From Candidatus Bipolaricaulota bacterium (GTDB lineage: Bacteria > Bipolaricaulota > Bipolaricaulia > RBG-16-55-9): a stretch of 20,328 nt of DNA. Under the pieces are notes generated by a model, which had not been told where the DNA came from, made no database searches, and was given only the letters and a program-made list of their open reading frames with translations. The position numbers and the translations under genes are program-made. Of this stretch, positions 6,406 to 13,102 are shown piece by piece; within the stretch, counting starts at the first letter, position 1; every line of letters begins with the position of its first letter. The stretch is from the NCBI GenBank assembly GCA_027021605.1, contig JALUUA010000013.1:1-20328 (forward strand). Reading direction: 5' to 3'.

Positions 6406-6442
6406 ATAGGCACTCTCGTTCAGCGTGGAGGATCACATCACG

Positions 6443-7459
6443 ATGAGCCCAGCAGAGGAGAAGAAGAAAGTGCGGGTGGTCTCGGGCATTCAGCCCACGG
6501 GGGAGCTGCACATCGGCAATTACTTTGGGGCCATCAAAAACTGGCTCGCCCTGCAAGAGGAGTACGAGTGCTTCTTCTTCATTGCCGACTACCACGCCAT
6601 CACCGAGGAGTGGAACCCCGAGCGGCTCCGGGAGAACACCCAGCGCATGGTGCTCGATCTGCTGGCCTGCGGGATCGACCCCGAGCGCGCGGTGTTGTTC
6701 GTGCAGTCCCACGTCCCGGAGCACACGGAGCTCTGTTGGGTCTTTAACGCCCTGGCCAGCTACGGGGACCTCCTGCGGATGACCCAGTTCAAGGAGAAGC
6801 GCGAGCACGTCGAGCGCACCCAGGAGTTCGTGAGCGTGGGGCTCTTCGACTACCCCGTGCTCCAGGCCGCGGACATTTTGATCTACCACGGGGCCAAGGT
6901 GCCCGTGGGGGAGGACCAGATCCAGCACCTGGAGCTCACCCGCCGCATCGCGCGGCGGTTTAACGCGCGCTTCGGGGCGTACTTCCCCGAGCCGGAGCCC
7001 CTCTTAAGCGAAGCCCCCCGGATCATGTCCCCGGCGGCCCCCGAGAAGAAGATGAGCAAGAGCCTCGGCCCCAAGCACTATCTCGCCCTCTTCGAGCCCG
7101 AGGAAAGCTTCTGGGAGAAGATCAGGACGGCCGTGACGGACGTAGGCCCCCAGGGGGGGACGATGAGCCCCGGGGTGGCCAACCTCTTCCTGCTCCTCAA
7201 GCTCGCCGCGCCCCCCGAGGTGTATGAAAGCTTTCGCACCGAGTACGATCGGGGCACGATCCGCTACGCCAAGCTCAAGGAAGCCGTCTTCGAGCACCTC
7301 ATGGGGGTTCTGCGCCCCATCCGCGAGCGGAGGGCGCAGCTCACGGAAGCCGACGCCCGGGCGGCCATGGAACGGGGGGCCGCACAAGCCCGCAGGGTCG
7401 CCGAACAAACCCTCCGGGAGGTGCGCCGCCGGATCGGGGTCGGGCCCGTCGGGCCCTAA
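6443..7459 (+). CDS. trpS: Tryptophanyl-tRNA synthetase
   Basis: TrpRS charges tRNA-Trp. The 338-residue protein has the usual bacterial length and the class I signatures: SGIQPTGELHIGNYFGA with the HIGH-like HIGN at 23-26, GEDQIQHLELTR (156-167), and the KMSKS loop at 203-207. Either ATG 6443 or GTG 6425 could start it. ATG is preferred because GGAGG (6427-6431) lies 11 bases upstream, while the GTG would overlap that site. Transcription is probably from the promoter at 6377-6405 and ends at the hairpin built into the last codons. It converges on the metzincin gene with only 12 bases between stop codons. Confidence 0.97.
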   Translation: MSPAEEKKKVRVVSGIQPTGELHIGNYFGAIKNWLALQEEYECFFFIADYHAITEEWNPERLRENTQRMVLDLLACGIDPERAVLFVQSHVPEHTELCWVFNALASYGDLLRMTQFKEKREHVERTQEFVSVGLFDYPVLQAADILIYHGAKVPVGEDQIQHLELTRRIARRFNARFGAYFPEPEPLLSEAPRIMSPAAPEKKMSKSLGPKHYLALFEPEESFWEKIRTAVTDVGPQGGTMSPGVANLFLLLKLAAPPEVYESFRTEYDRGTIRYAKLKEAVFEHLMGVLRPIRERRAQLTEADARAAMERGAAQARRVAEQTLREVRRRIGVGPVGP

Positions 7460-7465
7460 TAATTT
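7442..7465 (+). terminator. Intrinsic terminator overlapping the end of trpS
   Basis: GGGCCC (7442-7447), loop GTC, GGGCCC (7451-7456) form a 6-bp all-GC stem, followed directly by TAATAATTT, which includes the trpS stop codon at 7457-7459. The T-rich run on only one side makes it directional for trpS. Confidence 0.65.
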
Positions 7466-7471
7466 CCCCCA

Positions 7472-9103
7472 TTACCGGGAGCACTCCAGCGGAAGGAGCC
7501 TCTCCAGCCGCCCTCGGGCCTCCGGCGTGAACTGGGGGATCTGGTTCCCGCTAAACGGCGAGAGGTCCGCGTTGGCCGACATGATGTCGCCGGGACTGTT
7601 CTTCGAGCTGTGCTGTAGCCCAAAGAGGTGCCCCAGCTCGTGGGAGGTCACCGAGGCCAAAATGACCGCCAGGCGCGAGAGGGGGAGGGAAAAGAGCAGA
7701 CGCCTTGCCGTGAAGCTCCCGATGTACACGTACCCCGTCCCGAAGCGGCGGCCCAGGGGGGCCTGCCCTAGGACGCTGCCCCTATCCCGCTCGTCGAAGA
7801 CGATCGTGGCGTGGGCCCGCCGCGGCCGCTCAAGCGTAAAGCGAACGTTAATCCCCTCGTACTGCTCCTCCATCACCCGCTTGACTTGGGTGAGGAAGAC
7901 GTTTCGCACCGCCTCCTCGTGGAGGCCCGTGAGCTCCTGGAGCTGGAGGAGAGCCCCGGCCGTCACGCGCAAGAAGACGTACTGCCCGCAGGCGTTGAGC
8001 GGCGGCCCGAATTCCCGGACGAGGACGTAGACGTTGTCCTCCTCGTCCGCCTCGGGAATCCGGGCCTCGGCGTCCGCTTGAACCCGCAGTCTCCGCTCCC
8101 CGGCCTCCACGGTCCAGGGGACGCGCACCCGGGTGCTCTCGCCCGGGGCCAGCCCCCCCACGCTCGGGGCGGCGATCGGCTCCCCGTCGACGAGGAACTC
8201 GACCGCAAACGGGGGCGCTTCTCCGCTCCCCTCGTTGACGATCACGGCCTCCAGGGTCACGCTCTCGCCGGCCTGAGGGCTTGCCGAACCCACAAGGAGC
8301 AGATCGGCCACGGCGAGATCCGCCCCCGTAAAGCCGAGGGGGGAGACGTTGATCAGCTTCGTGAGGGCGTTGTTCCCCTCGTCGGCCTCGGGGACGGCGT
8401 CGAAGGGGTCCACCCGGGCCCACAGGACCCGCTCGCCCATCTCCGCCTGCCGCCACGTCACCCGCTCCGTCCGGGTCTCGCCCCGGGCCAACCCCGGGAA
8501 GAAGCGGGTGGCGAGCAGTCGCCTCCCCACGGTCACCCGGAGCGCGAAGTTCGACTCGACGTCCCGGGTCCCCAGGTTGGCGACCGTGATCGTGATCTCG
8601 GCGGACTCCCCGGGCCGGGGGAAGCGGGGCTCCAGCCGGAAGTCGGTGATCGTAAGGTCGGCCCCCAGCTGGATCTCCTTACGGAGGACGTTGTTCTCCT
8701 CGTCTGACTCCTCCACCCGATCGGGGGAGTCGACGCGCACCTCCAGGGTCTGGCGCTGCGGGGTGGCGATCCAGATCGCCTCGACTTCCACTTCCTCCCC
8801 GGCGGCCAGCCCCGGGAGGAGCCGCGAGCCCAAGGGCTTGCCGTCGGCCACGAATACCACCCAGAAGGAGCCCGCATCCGCCTCCCCGCGGTTGGCGATC
8901 CGGGAGCGCACCGTAGCGGGCTTCCCCGGCCCCACGTCCGGGGGGTCCAGATCCAAGCTCAGGGGCAAGAGATCGGGGAGCGGGGGCGTTTCCGTGGGAA
9001 CGGGCTGTGCCGTCGAGTTCCCCGCGCCGAAGGAGAGCCCCAATCCGACCAGCAGGAGGATAACCGGGTACAAGCGGAATGCCTTCGGAACGTTCACGAC
9101 CAC
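7472..9103 (-). CDS. Secreted metzincin-type metalloprotease with three CARDB repeats
   Basis: The 543-residue protein starts with a signal peptide (about 8-33). Three related beta-sandwich repeats of the CARDB type follow (about 46-145, 147-252, 261-364). Each has a PGE/PGK turn, a PGLAxGE-like motif and an EADEExN-like ending. The C-terminal domain (about 372-543) carries the full zinc site HELGHLFGLQH (His488, Glu489, His492, His498) and a downstream Met-turn at DIMSA (Met508), which together define metzincins. It should be an exported or surface endopeptidase that uses the CARDB repeats for spacing or adhesion. I chose GTG 9103 because GAGGTGAT lies at the right distance and overlaps the serS stop; a longer frame would run back through serS. 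It starts 7 bases after serS and is probably cotranscribed with it. Confidence 0.88.
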   Translation of the reverse strand: MVVNVPKAFRLYPVILLLVGLGLSFGAGNSTAQPVPTETPPLPDLLPLSLDLDPPDVGPGKPATVRSRIANRGEADAGSFWVVFVADGKPLGSRLLPGLAAGEEVEVEAIWIATPQRQTLEVRVDSPDRVEESDEENNVLRKEIQLGADLTITDFRLEPRFPRPGESAEITITVANLGTRDVESNFALRVTVGRRLLATRFFPGLARGETRTERVTWRQAEMGERVLWARVDPFDAVPEADEGNNALTKLINVSPLGFTGADLAVADLLLVGSASPQAGESVTLEAVIVNEGSGEAPPFAVEFLVDGEPIAAPSVGGLAPGESTRVRVPWTVEAGERRLRVQADAEARIPEADEEDNVYVLVREFGPPLNACGQYVFLRVTAGALLQLQELTGLHEEAVRNVFLTQVKRVMEEQYEGINVRFTLERPRRAHATIVFDERDRGSVLGQAPLGRRFGTGYVYIGSFTARRLLFSLPLSRLAVILASVTSHELGHLFGLQHSSKNSPGDIMSANADLSPFSGNQIPQFTPEARGRLERLLPLECSR

Positions 9104-9110
9104 AGGGGGA

Positions 9111-10391
9111 TCACCTCGGGGGGATGACGTCCGTCTTGAGGTAGTCGCGCAGCGCCTCGGGGACCCGCACCCGCCCGTCGGGCTCCTGGAACGTCTCCAA
9201 GATCGCCACCATGAGCCGGGAGGTGGCCAGTCCCGACCCGTTGAGCGTGTGCACGTAGCGGGGCTTCTCGCCCTTGGCGGGCCGGTAGCGGATGTTCCCC
9301 CGCCGCGCTTGGTAGTCCGTGCAGTTGCTGCACGACGATACTTCATAGTAGCGCTTCTGCGAGGGGATCCACACCTCTAAATCATACGTCTTGGCGGACT
9401 GGGCGGCCATGTCCCCCGTGGGCAGGAGCGCCACCCGATAGTGCAAGTCGAGCGCCTTCAGCACGGCCTCGGCGTCCTTTACCAGGCTCTCGAGCTCGTC
9501 GAACGACGTCTCGGCAGTGGTGAACTTGAAGAGCTCCACTTTGTTGAACTGGTGCACGCGGATGAGGCCGCGCTCCTCCTCGCCCGCGGCCCCGGCCTCC
9601 CGTCGAAAGCACGCCGTGTAGGCCATATATTTCAGGGGCAGCTGTTCCACATCCAGAATCTCCCCCCGGTGGAGGTTGCACAGCAGCGTCTCCGCGGTGG
9701 GGTTCAAATAAAGCTCGTCCCGCTCGATGTAATACACGTCGTCCTGGAACTTGGGCAGCTGCGAGGCGGTGAACATCGACTCGGGGTTCCCCAGATAGGG
9801 GGGCAACACGGGGGTATACCCCGTCCTCTCGCAGTGGAAGTCCCAGAAGAATTGAATCAGCGCCATCTCCAGGCGGGCGCCCCAGCCCAGGTACAGGGGA
9901 AACCGGGAGCCCGCGATCCGCGCCGCCCGCGGGAAGTCCAACAATCCCAGCTCGTGGGCGAAGTCGAGGTGGTGCTTCGGCTCAAAGGGGAGCTCCGGCC
10001 TCTCCTTGTACTCCCGCACGATCACCTTGTCTTCCTTGGAGAAGCTTACGGGGACGCTCTCGTGCGGGAGGTTGGGCAGCCGCACGAGGATATCGCGGAT
10101 CTCCTCCTCGAGGCGGGCGACCTCGTCGTCGAGCTGCTTGATGCGCTCGGAGAGCCCCCGCAGCTCCTGGATGCGCCTTTGGGCTTCCTCCTCGCGCCCC
10201 TCGCGCTTGAGGCGCGCCACCTCCTCGGAAGCCTCGTTGCGCTCGTGCTTTAAAGCCTCGACCTCCTGGAGGAGCTTGCGGCGCCGCTCGTCCTTCTCGA
10301 GCAGGGGCGTCAGCGTGATCTCGGGGTCGCGGGTCTTGAGCCTTCGTTCGATCTCCTCGGGGTTTTCGCGGATCGCTTTCAGATCTAGCAT
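9111..10391 (-). CDS. serS: Seryl-tRNA synthetase
   Basis: SerRS charges tRNA-Ser. The 426-residue protein is of standard length. Residues 1-105 form the long helical coiled-coil arm that grips the tRNA variable arm. The class II core shows TAETLLCNLHRGEI (232-245), motif 2 with FRREAGAAGEEERGLIRVHQF (262-282) and motif 3 with NGSGLATSRLMVAILE (384-399). The start at 10391 fits a TATAAT element 17 bases upstream on the minus strand; the ribosome binding site is weak. It is divergent from rnpA and is followed after 7 bases by the CARDB-metzincin gene, an unusual neighbour. Confidence 0.98.
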   Translation of the reverse strand: MLDLKAIRENPEEIERRLKTRDPEITLTPLLEKDERRRKLLQEVEALKHERNEASEEVARLKREGREEEAQRRIQELRGLSERIKQLDDEVARLEEEIRDILVRLPNLPHESVPVSFSKEDKVIVREYKERPELPFEPKHHLDFAHELGLLDFPRAARIAGSRFPLYLGWGARLEMALIQFFWDFHCERTGYTPVLPPYLGNPESMFTASQLPKFQDDVYYIERDELYLNPTAETLLCNLHRGEILDVEQLPLKYMAYTACFRREAGAAGEEERGLIRVHQFNKVELFKFTTAETSFDELESLVKDAEAVLKALDLHYRVALLPTGDMAAQSAKTYDLEVWIPSQKRYYEVSSCSNCTDYQARRGNIRYRPAKGEKPRYVHTLNGSGLATSRLMVAILETFQEPDGRVRVPEALRDYLKTDVIPPR

Positions 10392-10408
10392 CGTCGCTCA
10401 CGGCGACT

Positions 10409-10416
10409 ATTATAAT
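10409..10416. promoter_or_regulatory. Overlapping divergent -10 elements for serS and rnpA
   Basis: The sequence ATTATAAT reads as TATAAT on both strands: 10411-10416 for rnpA (plus) and 10414-10409 for serS (minus). Neither has a convincing -35. The two polymerases could not bind together, so the two transcription units may compete. Confidence 0.5.
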
Positions 10417-10477
10417 GGGCCGCCCTAGGGATGCCATCTCGCACGCTCGGGACACGCTCAGGGGAGGGACATAGCGC

Positions 10478-10852
10478 ATGACGACCAAGGCTCACCCCCG
10501 GGACGAGGGCTTCGGCCGGGAGCACCGCCTGACGCGGCGGCGGGACTTCGAGCGCGTCTACCGCGAGGGCGTTCTCCTCAAGAACGACTTCTTTCGCGTC
10601 TACGCCCTCTTTCGCGGGGAGGAGGAGCTCCCCCGGCTGGGGCTCTCGGTCTCCAAGCGGTTGGGGAAGGCCGCCCGGCGCAACCGGATGAAGCGCTGGG
10701 TGCGGGAGTGGTTCCGCCGCCACAAGCCCGAGCTTTGGGGGTACGACCTCGTCGTCCAGCCCAAGCCCGCCGCCGCGGAGCTCGACTACCACGGGGTCTG
10801 TCGGAATCTCGAAGAACTCCTCTCGCAGTTGCAGAGGGACGGCCGCGCGTGA
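10478..10852 (+). CDS. rnpA: Ribonuclease P protein component
   Basis: RnpA binds the RNase P RNA and aids tRNA 5'-end maturation. The 124-residue protein is of family length, with the N-terminal LTRRRDFERVYREG segment (18-31) and the RNR signature GLSVSKRLGKAARRNRMKR (55-73). GGAGGG lies 9 bases before the ATG. In most bacteria rnpA follows rpmH and precedes yidD/yidC. Here the 86 bases before it have no room for rpmH, and greA follows instead. It shares its upstream region with serS. Confidence 0.96.
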   Translation: MTTKAHPRDEGFGREHRLTRRRDFERVYREGVLLKNDFFRVYALFRGEEELPRLGLSVSKRLGKAARRNRMKRWVREWFRRHKPELWGYDLVVQPKPAAAELDYHGVCRNLEELLSQLQRDGRA

Positions 10853-10858
10853 TATACT
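10829..10858 (+). promoter_or_regulatory. Promoter for greA-lysS at the 3' end of rnpA
   Basis: TTGCAG (10829-10834), 18 bases, TATACT (10853-10858). This would start a transcript near 10865 with a leader of about 95 bases before greA, in addition to any read-through from rnpA. Confidence 0.55.
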
Positions 10859-10960
10859 TTCCGCGCTTCCAATCCCTGCAGATCGAGAAGAGCTGTGAGA
10901 GAGCCCTCCCGAATCTTCCGCCGGACGCGGGAGGTTCTTTCATCGAGAGGAGGCCGGCCC

Positions 10961-11446
10961 ATGGAAACGGAAGGCGAAGTCCTGCTGACCAAAGAGGGCT
11001 ACGAGCAGAAGAAGAAGCAGCTGGAGGAGTACCGCCGCATCCTCCACGAGGAGATCCCCCAGCGGCTCAAGATGGCCAAGGAGCACGGCGGCGAGCTGCG
11101 GGAGAACAAGGAGTTCCTGGACATCCAGACGGAGAAGGAGTTCTACGAGCTGGAGGTCCGGCGGCTGGAGGAGCTGCTCGAGCGCGCCCGGGTCATCGAG
11201 GAGGAGGAGATCAGCACCAAGACCGTGGGGATCGCCAACCGGGTGACCCTGCAAAACCTCGACACGGGCGAGCAGATCACCTTCGAGCTGGTCAGCCCCG
11301 CCGAGGTGGACCTCGAGCACAACAAGATCTCCTCGGAGTCCCCGCTGGGGCGGGCGCTCATGGACCGGCGCAAGGGCGAGACGGTCGAGGTGGAGACCCC
11401 CGCGGGCCTGGTCCGCTACAAGATCGTCGGCATCCAGAGGAGCTAG
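10961..11446 (+). CDS. greA: Transcription elongation factor GreA
   Basis: GreA enters the secondary channel of stalled RNA polymerase and stimulates cleavage of backtracked RNA. The 161-residue protein has the N-terminal coiled coil (about 10-78) and C-terminal FKBP-like domain (about 85-158) with the ISSESPLGRALMDRRKGE motif (124-141). At the coiled-coil tip the E. coli GDLKENAEY segment reads GELRENKEF: Asp41 is replaced by Glu45, while the second acid is kept as Glu48. The ATG at 10961 is chosen over an upstream in-frame GTG (10895) because GGAGG lies 8 bases before it and the family starts there. lysS begins three bases after the stop, so the two are translationally linked. Confidence 0.95.
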   Translation: METEGEVLLTKEGYEQKKKQLEEYRRILHEEIPQRLKMAKEHGGELRENKEFLDIQTEKEFYELEVRRLEELLERARVIEEEEISTKTVGIANRVTLQNLDTGEQITFELVSPAEVDLEHNKISSESPLGRALMDRRKGETVEVETPAGLVRYKIVGIQRS

Positions 11447-11449
11447 CCC

Positions 11450-12934
11450 GTGAGCGCCGAGGAGCGCCTGCGCGAGGAGCGCCTGCGCAAGCTCGAGGAT
11501 CTCCGCCGGCGGGGAATCGAGCCCTACCCCGCCCGCTGCGAGCGCACCCACACCGCCCAACAGCTCCACGAGCGCTTTGCGAACCTCCCCCCGGGAGAGG
11601 AGACGGACGAGCACGTCTGGGTCGCGGGCCGGGTGATGGGCCGCCGCGTGCTGGGGAAAGCGTCGTTCTGGGACCTTCGAGACGGCACCGGGCGGATCCA
11701 GCTCCTCCTCTCCCAGGACGCCCTGGGCGAGGAGCGCTACGAGCTCCTCCTGAGGGACGTCGATCTCGGGGACTTTCTGGGCGCCTACGGGCGGGTGGTG
11801 CGCACGAGACGGGGGGAGCTCTCCGTCCGGGTGGAGGACTATCGGGTGTTGGCCAAAGCGCTGCGCCCCCTCCCCGAGAAGTGGCACGGTCTCAAGGACC
11901 AAGAGGCCCGCTATCGCCAACGCTACCTCGATCTGTTGGTGAACGAGCCCTCTCGAAAGACGTTCGAGACCCGCTCCCGGATCGTCCGCACGATGCGTCG
12001 TTTTCTCGACGAGCGGGGCTTCTTAGAGGTGGAGACGCCCATCCTGCAGCCCATCTACGGCGGGACGGCCGCCCGGCCCTTTACCACCTACCACAACGAG
12101 CTGGAGCAGACCCTGTATTTGCGCATCGCCCCCGAGCTGTATCTGAAGCGCCTCCTCATCGGCGGCTTCGAGCGCGTCTATGAGATCGGCAAGAACTTCC
12201 GCAACGAGGGGATCTCCACCCGCCACAACCCCGAGTTCACCATGCTCGAGTGCTACCAAGCCTACGCCGACTACAACGACATGATGGAGCTTGCGGAGCA
12301 GATGATCTACGCCATCGCTCAGGAGCTGGGCTTGGAGAGGCTGAGCTATCAGGAACACACCATCGATCTCACCCCGCCCTGGCGGCGGCTGACGCTGCGC
12401 GAGGCCCTCCTCGAGCACACGGGCTTAGATATCGAGGCGCTACCCACCCACGAGGCGCTCTGGGAGGCCGTCCAGCGCAAGGGGCTCTTCGTGGACGAGC
12501 AGCCCACCTGGGGCAAGCTGGTCGACGAGCTGGTGAGCGAGTACGTGGAGCCTCGGCTCATCCAGCCCACGTTCCTGCTCGATTACCCGAGGGAGATCTC
12601 GCCGCTGGCCAAGGCGAAGCCCACCGCCCCCCACCTCGTGGAGCGCTTCGAGCCCTTCATCGGAGGTCTCGAGTTAGGGAACGCCTTCTCGGAGCTCAAC
12701 GACCCCCTCGACCAGCGGGAGCGCTTTAAGCAGCAAGAGGAACAGCGCCGCCGGGGCGATGAGGAGGCCCACCCCCTCGACGAGGACTTCTTGCTGGCCC
12801 TGGAGTACGGGATGCCCCCCACCGGCGGGCTGGGGATCGGGGTCGATCGCCTCGTGATGCTCTTTACGGACGCCCGCTCCATCCGCGACGTGATCCTCTT
12901 CCCGGCGCTTCGCCCCAAGCAGGAACCCTCGTGA
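11450..12934 (+). CDS. lysS: Lysyl-tRNA synthetase, class II
   Basis: LysRS charges tRNA-Lys. The 494-residue protein has the expected order: an N-terminal helix, an OB-fold anticodon-binding domain (about 50-160), and the class II core with motif 2 (FRNEGISTRHNPEFTMLE, near 249-266) and motif 3 (GGLGIGVDRLVML, near 459-471). It starts with GTG only three bases after the greA stop, and its GAGGAG site lies inside the end of greA. This indicates coupled translation in a greA-lysS operon. Nothing in the sequence suggests loss of function. Confidence 0.98.
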   Translation: MSAEERLREERLRKLEDLRRRGIEPYPARCERTHTAQQLHERFANLPPGEETDEHVWVAGRVMGRRVLGKASFWDLRDGTGRIQLLLSQDALGEERYELLLRDVDLGDFLGAYGRVVRTRRGELSVRVEDYRVLAKALRPLPEKWHGLKDQEARYRQRYLDLLVNEPSRKTFETRSRIVRTMRRFLDERGFLEVETPILQPIYGGTAARPFTTYHNELEQTLYLRIAPELYLKRLLIGGFERVYEIGKNFRNEGISTRHNPEFTMLECYQAYADYNDMMELAEQMIYAIAQELGLERLSYQEHTIDLTPPWRRLTLREALLEHTGLDIEALPTHEALWEAVQRKGLFVDEQPTWGKLVDELVSEYVEPRLIQPTFLLDYPREISPLAKAKPTAPHLVERFEPFIGGLELGNAFSELNDPLDQRERFKQQEEQRRRGDEEAHPLDEDFLLALEYGMPPTGGLGIGVDRLVMLFTDARSIRDVILFPALRPKQEPS

Positions 12935-12947
12935 TGTCTATGTGCTT

Positions 12948-12963
12948 ATCCCGTAGGCGGGAT
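12948..12963. terminator. Short hairpin after lysS
   Basis: ATCCCG (12948-12953), loop TAGG, CGGGAT (12958-12963) form a perfect 6-bp stem 13 bases after the lysS stop. No long U-tract follows (TACTGTCT), so it is only a weak terminator candidate. Confidence 0.4.
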
Positions 12964-12986
12964 TACTGTCTGAAGGCCGGATCGGG

Positions 12987-12995
12987 TGCTAGAAT
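12987..12995 (+). promoter_or_regulatory. Extended -10 promoter of the subtilase gene
   Basis: TGCTAGAAT is a good extended -10 (TGn plus TAGAAT). No clear -35 is present, as is usual for this class. The expected start near 13002 leaves a leader of about 100 bases before the GTG at 13103. Confidence 0.5.
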
Positions 12996-13031
12996 GGGGA
13001 TCTAGAAGGAGGCTCAAGGCGATTCTCAAGG

Positions 13032-13064
13032 CGCAACCGAGGGAGGATACGGGCTCCGGTTGCG
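13032..13064 (+). other. 8-bp hairpin in the subtilase mRNA leader
   Basis: CGCAACCG (13032-13039) pairs with CGGTTGCG (13057-13064) around a 17-base loop. A 9-base direct repeat CTCAAGGCG lies just before it (13013-13033 region). The GTTGC of the right arm can pair instead with GCAAC at about 13072-13076, so two alternative folds are possible. Confidence 0.45.
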
Positions 13065-13102
13065 AGTTGCGGCAACGACGGGAACCCTCGAAAGGAGGAA
13101 CG

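Larger units (their letters stand above)
6044..6424. other. 380-base divergent intergenic region between the cupredoxin-like gene and trpS
   Basis: No convincing gene lies here. In order it holds the ribosome binding site of the cupredoxin-like gene, a hexamer repeat (6095-6148), a hairpin (6158-6191), a possible minus-strand -10 (TATGAT, 6229-6224) that would give a leader of about 170 bases, and a trpS promoter (6377-6405). I looked for a T-box leader and a tRNA and found neither. Confidence 0.6.

Noticed and set aside
6206..6409. A 67-codon plus-strand ORF in the gap before trpS
   Set aside because: No ribosome site, no recognisable motif, unusual composition, and it overlaps the probable trpS promoter.
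6192..6424. A T-box leader upstream of trpS
   Set aside because: The conserved T-box sequence (GGTGGnACCGCG type) and a terminator/antiterminator pair before trpS are absent.
12986..13102. A longer N-terminus for the subtilase, starting at GTG 12986
   Set aside because: It would start inside the promoter and put 39 residues before the signal peptide; GTG 13103 has a strong ribosome site.
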